From contig CANNFM010000003.1 in assembly GCA_947503835.1 (NCBI GenBank), positions 310,001 through 374,000 of the forward strand: 64,000 nucleotides of DNA. Direction: 5' to 3'. The position numbers were made by a program, and so were the translations under genes. Below the pieces are notes generated by a model. It saw nothing but the letters and a program-made list of their open reading frames with translations, was not told where the DNA came from and did not search any database. Origin of the DNA: an uncultured Aquimarina sp. Its GTDB lineage: Bacteria; Bacteroidota; Bacteroidia; Flavobacteriales; Flavobacteriaceae. Positions 32,405-42,460 of the stretch are shown piece by piece. Position 1 is the stretch's first letter. The number at the start of each line of letters is the position of its first letter.

Positions 32405-34675
32405 ATGAAAATATTTTACAATAGTAAACTACTCATGATCGTACTAATAGTAGTTTTTTCATGTAATCAAAAAGAAATAAATAGCAATGATATACACATA
32501 AGAGAAACCAATGTAACGAAATTTGTCGATCCTTTTATAGGTACGGGTGGGCATGGCCACACATATCCCGGGGCAACTATGCCATTTGGTATGGTGCAAG
32601 TAAGTCCTGATAATGGTGTTTCGGGATGGGATTGGTGCTCTGGGTATCATTATTCTGATTCGATATTGATTGGTTTTAGCCATTTACACCTTAGTGGAAC
32701 AGGAATAGGAGATCTTACAGATATTAGAATAATGCCAATTAATAAAAAAGTAGATCTATCAACTCCTGTAAAGACAAGAGATGATATACCATATACATCT
32801 GAATATTCACATACTAAAGAGCATGCAACTCCAGGTTATTATAGCGTATTTTTAGAGGACTATACTATAAAAGCAGAATTAACAGCAGATCTAAGAACCG
32901 CTTTTCATCGATATACTTTTAAAGAAGGAGACGAACAATCTCTGATTTTGGATTTGGGATATACAACAAATTGGGATAAGACAATCGAATCACAGATAAA
33001 TATCGAAGACAAATTTACCGTTTCAGGGTATAGATATAGTACGGGGTGGGCAAAAAACCAAAAAGTGTTTTTTGTACTTCAGTTTTCAAAATCTATTAAT
33101 GAATATAATCTATATAAGCAGAAGAATAAAGTAGAGAAGATCAATACAATAAAAGATACAATTACCTCGGCGCAATTATTCTTTAACGAAGGGGCGAAAA
33201 ACCAATTAGAAGTAAAAGTTGGGATTTCTTCGGTGAGTATAGAAAATGCAAAGGAAAACATTTCTAAGTATAAAGATAAATTTGAATTTGATAAAGTAAA
33301 GGAAAAAGCAACCATGTCTTGGGAGAATATGCTCTCCAAAATAAAAGTTGAAACACAAAAAGATTCTCTCAAGACAATTTTTTATACTGCATTATATCAT
33401 TCTCAAATAGCACCTGTAATTTATAGTGATATAGATGGAAGCTTTAGAAAAGAAAATGATAGCATAGCTTTTGCAGACGATTACGTAGCATATTCTACGC
33501 TATCACTCTGGGATACATTTAGAGCAGAACATCCATTACTTATATTTTTAACACCAGATAAGGTTTCAGATATTATCAATTCTATGTTGGCCTATTATGA
33601 AGATAAAAGAGTGCTACCTGTCTGGACCTTATACGCAAATGAAACCAACACCATGACAGGCTACCACTCTGTTTCGGTGATTGCCGAAGCATATCTAAAA
33701 GGAATAAAAGGTTTTGATATCCAAAAGGCATATGAGGCAATGAAACAAACCATGATGCAAGAAGAACGGGGCCTTAATTTTTATAAAGAGTATGGTTACA
33801 TTCCTTATGAACTAATAGATGAATCTGTTACGATAACACTAGAATATGCCTATAATGATTGGTGTGTTGCGCAAGTAGCAAAAGCTTTAGGTAAAGAAGA
33901 GGATTATAATTATTTTCTAAAACGATCCCAGGCATATACTCATCTTTTTGACCCAGAAACCGGATTTATGAGAGGGAAATCTAAAAATGGTACCGCTTGG
34001 CATGAACCTTTTGATCCTAAATTTTCTGCACACAGAGTACATGCCGATTATACCGAAGGAAATGCTTGGCAACATAGCTGGTTTGTACCCCATGATGTTA
34101 AAGGGTTAATACATCTTTTTGGAGAAGAAGATACTTTTATAACAAAGCTCGAACAGTTATTTACAGAAGATTCTGAAATAACAGGTGATAATGTCTCTGC
34201 TGATATTTCAGGTTTAATAGGGCAATATGCTCACGGAAATGAACCTAGTCACCATATTGCATATATGTTTAATAAGGCTAATGCACCCTGGAAAACTCAA
34301 TATTGGGTAAGTCAAATATTAAAAACTCAATATAACACCACTCCTAATGGATTGAGCGGTAATGAGGATTGCGGGCAAATGTCTGCATGGTATATATTTA
34401 GTTCTTTAGGAATTTATCCTATGAATCCTGCATCTGGCGAGTATCAAATCGGAAGTCCTGTTTTTGAAAGAGCTACCCTAAAATTGTCTGATGATACAAA
34501 CTTCATCATAGAAGCAGAAAATGTATCTGATAAAAATATATACATTCAATCGGCTACTTTAAACGGAAAAGAATTTAATCGATCATACATTACACACCAA
34601 GAAATAATACAAGGCGGAACATTGCATTTTGTAATGGGAGAATCCCCTAATAAACACTGGGGTGTAAAGAAATAA
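32405..34675 (+). CDS. GH92 alpha-mannosidase lipoprotein (copy 1)
   Basis: The 756-residue exo-alpha-mannosidase has a lipobox (IVVFSC, Cys20), so it is periplasmic or surface-exposed. The N-terminal beta-sandwich begins KFVDPFIGTGGHGHTYPGAT, a GH92 signature. The (alpha/alpha)6 domain holds YTEGNAWQHSW (Glu551, likely general acid), QYAHGNEPSHH (607-617) and GNEDCGQMSAW (652-662, with the likely base Asp655). GH92 enzymes are Ca2+-dependent and remove terminal mannose by inversion. These full motifs match the alpha-1,2-type group. It opens the glycan locus; the Na+ symporter gene follows 10 bases later. Catalytic roles are assigned from the family, not tested here. Confidence 0.9.
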   Translation: MKIFYNSKLLMIVLIVVFSCNQKEINSNDIHIRETNVTKFVDPFIGTGGHGHTYPGATMPFGMVQVSPDNGVSGWDWCSGYHYSDSILIGFSHLHLSGTGIGDLTDIRIMPINKKVDLSTPVKTRDDIPYTSEYSHTKEHATPGYYSVFLEDYTIKAELTADLRTAFHRYTFKEGDEQSLILDLGYTTNWDKTIESQINIEDKFTVSGYRYSTGWAKNQKVFFVLQFSKSINEYNLYKQKNKVEKINTIKDTITSAQLFFNEGAKNQLEVKVGISSVSIENAKENISKYKDKFEFDKVKEKATMSWENMLSKIKVETQKDSLKTIFYTALYHSQIAPVIYSDIDGSFRKENDSIAFADDYVAYSTLSLWDTFRAEHPLLIFLTPDKVSDIINSMLAYYEDKRVLPVWTLYANETNTMTGYHSVSVIAEAYLKGIKGFDIQKAYEAMKQTMMQEERGLNFYKEYGYIPYELIDESVTITLEYAYNDWCVAQVAKALGKEEDYNYFLKRSQAYTHLFDPETGFMRGKSKNGTAWHEPFDPKFSAHRVHADYTEGNAWQHSWFVPHDVKGLIHLFGEEDTFITKLEQLFTEDSEITGDNVSADISGLIGQYAHGNEPSHHIAYMFNKANAPWKTQYWVSQILKTQYNTTPNGLSGNEDCGQMSAWYIFSSLGIYPMNPASGEYQIGSPVFERATLKLSDDTNFIIEAENVSDKNIYIQSATLNGKEFNRSYITHQEIIQGGTLHFVMGESPNKHWGVKK

Positions 34676-34685
34676 TAAACTTTGA

Positions 34686-36506
34686 ATGAATCTAGCTACC
34701 ATTGATATTGTAATAATCATAAGTTACATCGTTATTACACTTCTTTTCGGGTTTTATGTTTCTAAAAAAGCATCAAAAGATATAAAGTCCTATTTCCTTG
34801 GCGGAAATGAAATCCCATGGTATTATCTAGGACTGTCTAATGCCTCAGGTATGTTTGATATCTCAGGAACTATGTGGGCAGTTACTGCTATGTTTGTATA
34901 TGGACTTAAAAGTGCCTGGTTACCTTGGTTATGGCCAGTATGGAATCAAGTCTTTATTATGGTATTTCTAGCTGCCTGGCTACGGCGATCTAATGTGATG
35001 ACCGGTGCCCAATGGATAACCTATCGATTTGGGAAAGATCTGGGAGCTCGATTATCTCACATCATTGTTACTGTTTTTGCTATTATAAGCACATTGGGTT
35101 TTATAGCTTATTTTTTTGAAGGAATAGGGAAATTTGCAACCATATTTTTTCCTTGGGACCTTTCATTTACAATAGGAAGTATATTAATTTCCTCAGAACA
35201 ATCGTATGCGCTTATCATTATTGCAATTACCACTTTATATACATTAAAAGGAGGAATGTATAGTGTAGTAGGAACCGAAGTGATTCAGTTTGTTATTATG
35301 ACAATTTCTTGTCTTGTAATAGGATACATAGCATTCAATTCTGTTACGACAGAACAAATAACAGATGCAGTTCCCCCAAACTGGAAAGATTTGTTCTTTG
35401 GTATGGAATTGAACTTGGATTGGACCGGCTATATTGATAGTGTAAATACTAAGATTGAAGAAGATGGTTTTTCTCTCTTTGGATTTTTATTTATGATGAT
35501 GATTTTCAAAGGTATTTTTGCTAGTTTGGCTGGTCCAGTCCCAAGTTTTGATATGCAACGCATATTATCTGCAAAAAATGAAGTAGAAGCTTCTAAAATG
35601 AGTGCATTGACAATGGTAGTACTCTATATTCCGCGCTACCTTATGATTACTGGTTTTGCAATTTTGGGACTTGTGTATTTGGGCCCCGAATTACAAGTTG
35701 CTGGATCCGGAATAGATTTTGAAACCATATTACCAGTAGCAATTCAGCGCTTTGTTCCTATTGGTTTTAAAGGATTATTACTTGCAGGGTTATTAGCAGC
35801 TTTTATGGGAACATTCGCTGCCTTTATCAATGCCGCACCAGCGTATTTGGTAAATGACATCTATAAAAAATATATAAAACCAAATGCCTCTAATAAAACC
35901 TATATACGGTTTAGCTATCTGTCATCGATACTTATTGTAAGTATAGGATTAATATTTGGTTTTTTTGCTTCATCCATTAATACACTTACAGTTTGGTTAA
36001 CTTCTGCATTATATGGAGGATATGCTGCTGCAAATATGCTGAAATGGATTTGGTGGCGCTTTAATTCATATGGTTATTTTGGTGGAATGTTGGCAGGCCT
36101 TGTTGCTGCTTCAATTGTACCTCAGTTTTTTCCGGAAACATCTACTATTTATTTATTTCCAATAATATTGGTTATTTCCTTTGCCGGATGTTTGTTAGGA
36201 GTTTATCTAGGAAAACCAGATGATATAGAGGTCTTAAAAAACTTCTACAAAACAACAAAGCCATGGGGCTTTTGGAAACCCATTTGTGATGAATTAAAAA
36301 AGGAAGACCCAACATTCAAGGCAAATACAGGTTTTTGGAAAGACATGTTTAATTGTGTAATAGGTGTCATTTGGCAAATGACCTTTGTGCTTACCCCAAT
36401 ATACTTGCTCATTAAAGAATATTATTATCTAAGTATTGTGGTAACCCTAATGATTATAACATCTGTGATTTTGAAGCGAACATGGTATAATAAATTAAAG
36501 AGATAA
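34686..36506 (+). CDS. Sodium/solute symporter (SSS family)
   Basis: A 606-residue inner-membrane transporter with about 13-14 helices. Signatures are the N-terminal YVSKKASKDIKSYFLGGNEI, with the family's YFLGG turn, and a conserved SNASGMFDISGTMW near the first helices that would form part of the Na+ site. The C-terminal cytoplasmic tail carries charged pieces. It is about 50-100 residues longer than the smallest SSS members, which is common in Bacteroidota. Being 10 bases after a GH92 gene, it most likely imports mannose, GlcNAc or a short mannosyl product with Na+. The exact sugar is inferred from the locus. Confidence 0.8.
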   Translation: MNLATIDIVIIISYIVITLLFGFYVSKKASKDIKSYFLGGNEIPWYYLGLSNASGMFDISGTMWAVTAMFVYGLKSAWLPWLWPVWNQVFIMVFLAAWLRRSNVMTGAQWITYRFGKDLGARLSHIIVTVFAIISTLGFIAYFFEGIGKFATIFFPWDLSFTIGSILISSEQSYALIIIAITTLYTLKGGMYSVVGTEVIQFVIMTISCLVIGYIAFNSVTTEQITDAVPPNWKDLFFGMELNLDWTGYIDSVNTKIEEDGFSLFGFLFMMMIFKGIFASLAGPVPSFDMQRILSAKNEVEASKMSALTMVVLYIPRYLMITGFAILGLVYLGPELQVAGSGIDFETILPVAIQRFVPIGFKGLLLAGLLAAFMGTFAAFINAAPAYLVNDIYKKYIKPNASNKTYIRFSYLSSILIVSIGLIFGFFASSINTLTVWLTSALYGGYAAANMLKWIWWRFNSYGYFGGMLAGLVAASIVPQFFPETSTIYLFPIILVISFAGCLLGVYLGKPDDIEVLKNFYKTTKPWGFWKPICDELKKEDPTFKANTGFWKDMFNCVIGVIWQMTFVLTPIYLLIKEYYYLSIVVTLMIITSVILKRTWYNKLKR

Positions 36507-36582
36507 GAAACAAGAATACTAATATTTAGATGGTGAAAGAATAACTTGGTACTATAATTAAAATTAATTAAACAGATATATT

Positions 36583-39009
36583 ATGAAAACACACAAACTC
36601 ATTTTTCAATATGTATTATTACTATTATTGATGGTAGTAAGCACTCAACTTATGGGGCAGGAATCTGCAATTTATGCTGGAGGCCCGATTTATAATAACA
36701 GAAATAGTTCAATCAATGAATTACGTAATTCAGGATATACGACTGTCATCGTATGGACAATTCATATCGAAGCTAATGGTGATTTAGGATTTAATGGAGA
36801 GTTTCCGTTAGTAAAAAACGGAGTTTATGTAGGAAATCAATTATATCCTAATTTCCCTGGTGATGTAGCAAGGCTAAAAACAGCTCCAACATCAATTAAT
36901 AGAGTAGAATTTGGTCTAAGTTCTGCAGGTTCGGGGACTTTTACAGCAGTACAAAATTTCTATAATTCAGAAGGGTTTGGTCCTGGAACAACACTGTATA
37001 GAAATTTTGCCGCACTCAAAGCAGCTATTCCGGCAATAGATGCCTTTAATAATGACGATGAAAGCACCTATCATGTACCCTCTGCAGTTGCTTTTACAAA
37101 AATGTTGGCTGGACTTGGATTTAAAAATGCCATAGTACCCTATACCAGAAGTAGTTTTTGGAGCGCTTTAGTAAGTCAGGTAAATGCAGCATACCCAGGT
37201 AATATTGATAGAAATTATTTACAATGTTATGCCGGTGGAGGAGGAAATAATCCATGTTCATCATCCTGGGATTTTGGGATTCCGGTATACCCTGGTTTAT
37301 GGGGAGGATCGGGACAATCAAGTGTTGCTACTGTAGAAAGTAGAATGAATACCTGGCAAAATAACTGTGGTATCACGGGAGGTTTTATGTGGATCTATGA
37401 TGATTTTGATAATAGTTCGGCTGTAGCCGCTTATGCTGCTGCAATCAATAATGCACTTTCTCCTGGCAATGCTCCAGGATCCGCCAGTGCACCTAATCCT
37501 TCTAATGGAACAACAAATGTAAGCACAAACACTACATTGAGTTGGTCTGCCGGATCAGGAGCCAGTTCTCATGATGTGTATTTTGGTACGAGTTCTACTT
37601 TAGGATCAGGAAGCTTTCAGGGAAATCAATCAAATACATCTTTTTCTCCAGGAACGTTAAATTCTAATACTACATATTATTGGAGGATAAATGAAGTTAA
37701 TTCAGTAGGAACAACCACAGGTTCAATTTGGAGCTTTACAACCAGTAATTCAACTTCAACTTCTGTAGATCATACAGATCCAGTGGGGACAGGTACAATA
37801 ACAGCAAGAGCACAAATTAGTTCGGCAGAAAGTGCACAAAGGGCTTTTGATAACCTAGCTACAAACGGAACACAAAATTCTAGCTGGAGTAAATGGTTAG
37901 ATAATGCAGGAACGCCAAGTACTTCAAATCCAAGCTGGATTCAGATTCGATTACCAGCGGCGGTAATTGTAAATAAACTAGCGATGGTGAGTGCGAATGA
38001 TGAGTCAGGAAGAGATCCAGAAAACTTCAATATACAAGGATCGAATAATGGTACTAATTGGACTACCCTAAATAGCTGGTCAGGACAGACTTGGTCAAAC
38101 CGTTTTCAACGAAAGGAATTTAGCTTTACCAATACTACTAATTATTCATATTACCGTATAAATACAACAAAGAACAGAGGAGGAGGAAGTATGACTCAAA
38201 TATGTGAGATCGAACTTATTGGTCCAGGTTCTAACCCTCCCGGAGGATGTGCCGGTTGTATTGACTTTGACGCAATTGATTTAACATCATATTCCAATCA
38301 GGATATAGATGGTACCAGTTTTATTGAAGATAATGGGGATACTACTCGTTTGGTTAATAATACCTGGAAACGTTCAACAAGTACCTATACGATTACTGCA
38401 AATACTGTGGTAGAATTCGAATTCAAAAGTACAAACGAAGGAGAAATTCATGGTATTGGCTTCGATGAAGATAATTCATTGAGTAGTAATAGAATTTTTA
38501 AAGTACACGGAACCCAAAACTGGGGAATTAGAACGTACGATAACTATAACAATACCGGTAACTACAAAACATATGTAATTCCGATAGGAAATTCATATAC
38601 AGGAAACGCAATGAATCTGGTATTGGTGAATGATAATGACGGAGGTAGTGGAAATAATAGTTCTTTTAAGAACATAAGGATTTATGAAAACCCAGGGATA
38701 AGAACGGCATCTTTAGGTGCTAATAAGACGATTGTAAATGAATTAGATGATGAACCTATTGTGAAAAGTAATACGATAGCATATACAAACCCTGTAAAAG
38801 ATCAAATACAATTAAAATTACCAAATGGTCATAGGTTTACCAATGCAAAAATATTTACTATTCATGGACAATTAATTATGGAACAAACTATAAAAAACGA
38901 GGATAACTCTGTAGAATTTGGTTCACTTGGATATCTAAAACGAGGAATGCTGCTATTAACCCTTGAAAGTAAAAAAGGAGCAGTTGTCTATAAATTAATT
39001 AAAGAATAG
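36583..39009 (+). CDS. T9SS-secreted GH18-like modular protein
   Basis: The 808-residue secreted protein has a signal peptide (1-25) and a TIM-barrel-like catalytic domain (about 28-292). Its AIDAFNNDDE (151-160) aligns with the GH18 active-site pattern DxxDxDxE as D153, N156, D158 and E160, and ends near GGFMWIYDDF at the likely strand 8. Next come a fibronectin-III-like domain (about 300-388), an F5/8C discoidin-like carbohydrate-binding domain (about 395-552), a further beta-rich domain (about 560-705) and a type A T9SS sorting tail (about 735-808). An endo-beta-N-acetylglucosaminidase acting on surface N-glycans is the best guess. The barrel is divergent, so the family call is moderate. 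Confidence 0.6.
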   Translation: MKTHKLIFQYVLLLLLMVVSTQLMGQESAIYAGGPIYNNRNSSINELRNSGYTTVIVWTIHIEANGDLGFNGEFPLVKNGVYVGNQLYPNFPGDVARLKTAPTSINRVEFGLSSAGSGTFTAVQNFYNSEGFGPGTTLYRNFAALKAAIPAIDAFNNDDESTYHVPSAVAFTKMLAGLGFKNAIVPYTRSSFWSALVSQVNAAYPGNIDRNYLQCYAGGGGNNPCSSSWDFGIPVYPGLWGGSGQSSVATVESRMNTWQNNCGITGGFMWIYDDFDNSSAVAAYAAAINNALSPGNAPGSASAPNPSNGTTNVSTNTTLSWSAGSGASSHDVYFGTSSTLGSGSFQGNQSNTSFSPGTLNSNTTYYWRINEVNSVGTTTGSIWSFTTSNSTSTSVDHTDPVGTGTITARAQISSAESAQRAFDNLATNGTQNSSWSKWLDNAGTPSTSNPSWIQIRLPAAVIVNKLAMVSANDESGRDPENFNIQGSNNGTNWTTLNSWSGQTWSNRFQRKEFSFTNTTNYSYYRINTTKNRGGGSMTQICEIELIGPGSNPPGGCAGCIDFDAIDLTSYSNQDIDGTSFIEDNGDTTRLVNNTWKRSTSTYTITANTVVEFEFKSTNEGEIHGIGFDEDNSLSSNRIFKVHGTQNWGIRTYDNYNNTGNYKTYVIPIGNSYTGNAMNLVLVNDNDGGSGNNSSFKNIRIYENPGIRTASLGANKTIVNELDDEPIVKSNTIAYTNPVKDQIQLKLPNGHRFTNAKIFTIHGQLIMEQTIKNEDNSVEFGSLGYLKRGMLLLTLESKKGAVVYKLIKE

Positions 39010-39173
39010 AGTAGTTAAATAATTACAAGGTTTTTTAAACCTGCTATCATATCGGGCGGAGTCAAAATATTTGCCTTCCTTTTGAGGTAGATATTTATTC
39101 ATAGCCCTTGAGACTCTGCTTGAGGTGATGGCAAAATTATTTTTTAAAACCTTTAAACATTAAATGAAAACAC

Positions 39174-40142
39174 GTGAAAAAAGAGATTCCATGGCAAGAT
39201 AAACCAGAAGGCTGCAAAGATGTTATATGGCGATATAGTGCTAACCCTATAATAAACAGAGATGCAATACCTTCATCAAATAGTATTTTTAATAGTGCAG
39301 TTGTACCTTTTGATAATGGCTTTGCCGGAGTTTTTAGATGCGATAATACCGCAGTGCAGATGAATATTTTTGCTGGGTTTAGCAAGGATGGGATCAATTG
39401 GGAAATTAATCACAATCCTATTATGATGCAAGCAGGAAACACCAAAATGATTGATTCTGATTATAAATATGATCCCCGTGTTACTTTTATAGAAGATCGA
39501 TATTGGATTACGTGGTGCAATGGGTATTATGGACCTACCATAGGAATAGCCTATACTTTTGATTTTGCAACGTTTTTTCAATGTGAAAATGCTTTTTTAC
39601 CCTTTAATAGAAATGGAGTCTTATTTCCTGAAAAGATTAATGGAAAATATGCAATGCTAAGTAGGCCAAGTGATAATGGGCATACTCCTTTTGGAGATAT
39701 ATTTATTAGTTACAGTCCGGATATGAAATATTGGGGAGAACATAGAAACGTAATGCAAGTAGCTCCTTTTGAAGAAAGTGCCTGGCAATGTACCAAAATA
39801 GGAGCAGGATCAGTACCATTTCTCACAGATGAAGGTTGGCTAATGTTCTATCATGGTGTTATAAATACATGTAATGGTTTTAGATATGCTATGGGAGCAG
39901 CAATTTTAGACGAGAATGTTCCTGATAAAGTAAAATATAGAACAAAACCATATTTATTAACCCCTTCTGTACAATATGAACAGGTTGGAGACGTACCTAA
40001 TGTAATATTTCCTTGTGCTACGTTGCAAGATATAGAACAGGATAAAGTAGTGATTTATTATGGAGCTGCCGATACCGTAGTGGCAATTGCTTTTGGAAGA
40101 ATAAGTGAAATTATTAAGTTTACTAAAGAAAATACGTTATAG
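39174..40142 (+). CDS. GH130 mannoside phosphorylase/hydrolase
   Basis: This 322-residue cytoplasmic enzyme of family GH130 has no signal peptide. The five-bladed propeller fold shows typical motifs: [39 protein letters not shown] near 100-118, and [13 protein letters not shown] near the C-terminus. GH130 enzymes phosphorolyse or hydrolyse beta-mannosides. Related Bacteroides members split Man-beta-1,4-GlcNAc to mannose-1-phosphate and GlcNAc, which suits an N-glycan locus. The start is GTG at 39174: the in-frame stop at 39165 leaves no other choice. A small hairpin, AGGTTT-TTT-AAACCT (39028-39042), lies upstream. Confidence 0.85.
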   Translation: MKKEIPWQDKPEGCKDVIWRYSANPIINRDAIPSSNSIFNSAVVPFDNGFAGVFRCDNTAVQMNIFAGFSKDGINWEINHNPIMMQAGNTKMIDSDYKYDPRVTFIEDRYWITWCNGYYGPTIGIAYTFDFATFFQCENAFLPFNRNGVLFPEKINGKYAMLSRPSDNGHTPFGDIFISYSPDMKYWGEHRNVMQVAPFEESAWQCTKIGAGSVPFLTDEGWLMFYHGVINTCNGFRYAMGAAILDENVPDKVKYRTKPYLLTPSVQYEQVGDVPNVIFPCATLQDIEQDKVVIYYGAADTVVAIAFGRISEIIKFTKENTL

Positions 40143-40146
40143 TATC

Positions 40147-41244
40147 ATGAGGATCGGCTTAAGTTATTTTTATAGCAAATTATTTTTTGTTACCATGACT
40201 TTTCTTGTCGTAATGATATCGTATGGACAGTCTAATACTACTATAATACACCCTAAATCATACATAGCCCACCAAACAAATGAGCATATTGTAATTGATG
40301 GCTCACCTTCTGAAAACTCATGGGAAAAAGCAAAGTCTACAGATTTGTTTGTAGATATAGAGGGAAGTAAAATTCCAAAATATAAGACATCAGTAAAAAT
40401 GCTTTGGGATGAAGAGCATGTATATTTTTTTGCAGAAATGGAAGAACCTCATGTGTGGGGAAACCTAAAACAAAGGGATACTATTATTTATTATAATAAC
40501 GATTTCGAAATTTTTATAGATCCCGATAATGATACTCACAATTATTATGAATTTGAAGTAAATGCGTTAAACACACTTTGGGATTTGTTTATAACAAAAC
40601 CTTATAGAGAAGGGGCGCCAATAATAAATGATTGGAATGCCAATGGGTTTCAATCCGCAGTACAAGTATATGGGACACTAAATAATCCTAATGATATAGA
40701 TAAAGGGTGGTCTATCGAAATTGCAATTCCGTTTAAAGTATTTAAAACATCGTACTATCATAAAAATGTACCTAAAAATCAATTTTGGAGAGTGAATTTT
40801 TCTAGAGTGAACTGGGATTTCGAGCTTCAGAATAATACATATCATAGAAAAAAAGATAGTAAAGGAAAGTTTGAACCTGAATATAATTGGGTCTGGTCTC
40901 CAATAGGAGTGATCAATATGCATCGACCAGAGGATTGGGGATATGTATATTTTTCTTCAAAAAAAGTAGGAGAGCATGATGAATTTATAATACCCGATGA
41001 CGAAAGGATAAAGCAGTTTTTATACCAATTGTATAGAAAACAGAAGGGGTATTATAAAAAGAACAGGCGCTGGGCAACAGCTTTTGAAGAATTATCATTA
41101 GATGATTTTGAAATAGAAGGAAATAAAATAATGTACACACTAGAGAACCACCAAACCGGCTGGAATATAACCGTTATAAGTCCTTTTACAAAGCAATTGT
41201 TTGTTATAAAGGAAGACGGAAAAATAATTCAAAAACAAAATTGA
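40147..41244 (+). CDS. CBM9-like carbohydrate-binding protein
   Basis: A 365-residue exported protein. A signal-like hydrophobic N-terminus (about 8-27) leads into a family-9-type carbohydrate-binding domain over about 35-230. Marks are VIDGSPSENSWEKA, VKMLWDEEHVYFFAEMEEPH, NDFEIFIDPDNDTHNYYEFE and the aromatic WSIEIAIPFKVF. The C-terminal tail (240-365) is Lys/Tyr-rich with no recognised fold. ATG at 40147 is preferred to the GTG at 40105, which would overlap GH130. Such proteins often occur in glycan loci and may bind or present a glycan, but no activity is known. Placement between GH130 and the GHL10-like gene (one-base gap) implies cotranscription. Confidence 0.65.
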   Translation: MRIGLSYFYSKLFFVTMTFLVVMISYGQSNTTIIHPKSYIAHQTNEHIVIDGSPSENSWEKAKSTDLFVDIEGSKIPKYKTSVKMLWDEEHVYFFAEMEEPHVWGNLKQRDTIIYYNNDFEIFIDPDNDTHNYYEFEVNALNTLWDLFITKPYREGAPIINDWNANGFQSAVQVYGTLNNPNDIDKGWSIEIAIPFKVFKTSYYHKNVPKNQFWRVNFSRVNWDFELQNNTYHRKKDSKGKFEPEYNWVWSPIGVINMHRPEDWGYVYFSSKKVGEHDEFIIPDDERIKQFLYQLYRKQKGYYKKNRRWATAFEELSLDDFEIEGNKIMYTLENHQTGWNITVISPFTKQLFVIKEDGKIIQKQN

Positions 41245-41245
41245 T

Positions 41246-42349
41246 ATGAGGATCATCAAAGTTTTATTCTTAATCAGTGCGCTTGTCTGTATAAGTTGTA
41301 AACCCGAAAAAGAAGGACAAAAAGAAATAAAAACAGTTACAGAGATGAAGACGACACCTTTTAAATACTGGACTTGGATTACTGCAGACCTTGCAAAATT
41401 GGATAGTGAATATACAAAGGAATTCAAAAAATACAAAGAGAATGGTATCGATGCGGTATTGATCAATACTTTTGCAGATCCTCAGGTTTTAAGAAAACTA
41501 ACTCCTTTAGCTACAAAAGAAGGGTTAGAAGTACATGCATGGATGTTTACCATGAATAGACCGGATGATAAAGAGGCCCTAAAACATCCCGAATGGTATA
41601 CCGTGAGTAAAGAAGGAAAATCTTGCTTTGATACACGACCCTATGTAGAGTATTATCAATGGTTGTGTCCCACCAGAAAGGAATCCAGAGCGCATATTTT
41701 AAGATTGGTAGAAAATTTAGCCAAAGTTGAAGGGATAACAAGTGTACATTTAGATTATATTCGATATTCAGATATATTCTTACCTATAGGCTTATTGCCA
41801 AAATATAACCTGGTACAGGATGAAGAATTACCCGAGTTTGATTTTTGTTATTGTGATGTGTGTGTAGAAACATTCGAAAATGAACATCATAAAAACCCAA
41901 GGAATCTTAAAAATCCAGCTATTGATATGGAATGGAAACAATTTAGACTTAACCAGATTAAAAGAGTAGTAGATGAGGCTTATGAAATAGCACACAAGTA
42001 TGATAAAAAATTAACGTCTGCAGTATTCCCATATCCCGAAATGGCAGATCATATGGTAAGACAACGCTGGGATAAATGGAATGTAGATGAAGTACTGCCA
42101 ATGATATATCACAATTTTTATAATGAAGAAGTAGATTGGATAGGTTTTGCCACCAGGCAAGGAGTAAAAGATCTTGAAGGAAAACCAACAAAATTACATA
42201 CTGGAATTTACTTACCACCCATGAGTGCAGATGATGTTTCCAAGGCAATACAACTAGCAAAAAATAATGGAGCAGCAGGAATATCGTTTTTTGACGGTAA
42301 TGCAATAACAGATAAACAATTTGAAGTAATAAAAGCTTCAAAAAAATAA
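41246..42349 (+). CDS. GHL10/YngK-like putative glycoside hydrolase lipoprotein
   Basis: A 367-residue lipoprotein (lipobox ALVCISC, Cys19) with a TIM-barrel-like domain (about 35-360) related to the GHL10/DUF187 group of putative hydrolases. Supporting motifs are GIDAVLINTFADP, LEVHAWMFTMNRP, the conserved VHLDYIRYSD (likely active-site strand, near 170), and GIYLPPMSADD late in the barrel. A compact CYCDVC cluster near residue 208 could bind a metal or make disulfides. No member with this architecture has a known activity that I can name. It is one base after the CBM9-like gene. Acting on an N-glycan fragment is an inference from position. Confidence 0.6.
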   Translation: MRIIKVLFLISALVCISCKPEKEGQKEIKTVTEMKTTPFKYWTWITADLAKLDSEYTKEFKKYKENGIDAVLINTFADPQVLRKLTPLATKEGLEVHAWMFTMNRPDDKEALKHPEWYTVSKEGKSCFDTRPYVEYYQWLCPTRKESRAHILRLVENLAKVEGITSVHLDYIRYSDIFLPIGLLPKYNLVQDEELPEFDFCYCDVCVETFENEHHKNPRNLKNPAIDMEWKQFRLNQIKRVVDEAYEIAHKYDKKLTSAVFPYPEMADHMVRQRWDKWNVDEVLPMIYHNFYNEEVDWIGFATRQGVKDLEGKPTKLHTGIYLPPMSADDVSKAIQLAKNNGAAGISFFDGNAITDKQFEVIKASKK

Positions 42350-42395
42350 TCTTTACAAGCCTTAGGGTTGAACAAGAAACCAGGAATGAATTGTC

Positions 42396-42415
42396 ATTCC
42401 AGCGTAGGCTGGAAT
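42396..42415. repeat. Short palindromic GTCATTCC-type repeat
   Basis: ATTCCAGC (42396-42403) and GCTGGAAT (42408-42415) form a perfect 8-base-pair stem with a GTAG loop. The flank reads TGTCATTCC ahead and CTATT after, the pattern of widespread intergenic palindromes. It sits in the 111-base gap between the GHL10-like gene and the second GH92 gene. Only one copy was seen in this window. Confidence 0.5.
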
Positions 42416-42460
42416 CTATTATGAGTAATTTTATATCAAAGTAAAACACTAATCAGATAA

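Noticed and set aside
41958..42449. 163-residue minus-strand frame over the end of the GHL10-like gene
   Set aside because: Leu/Phe-rich low-complexity translation, antisense to a clear coding region.
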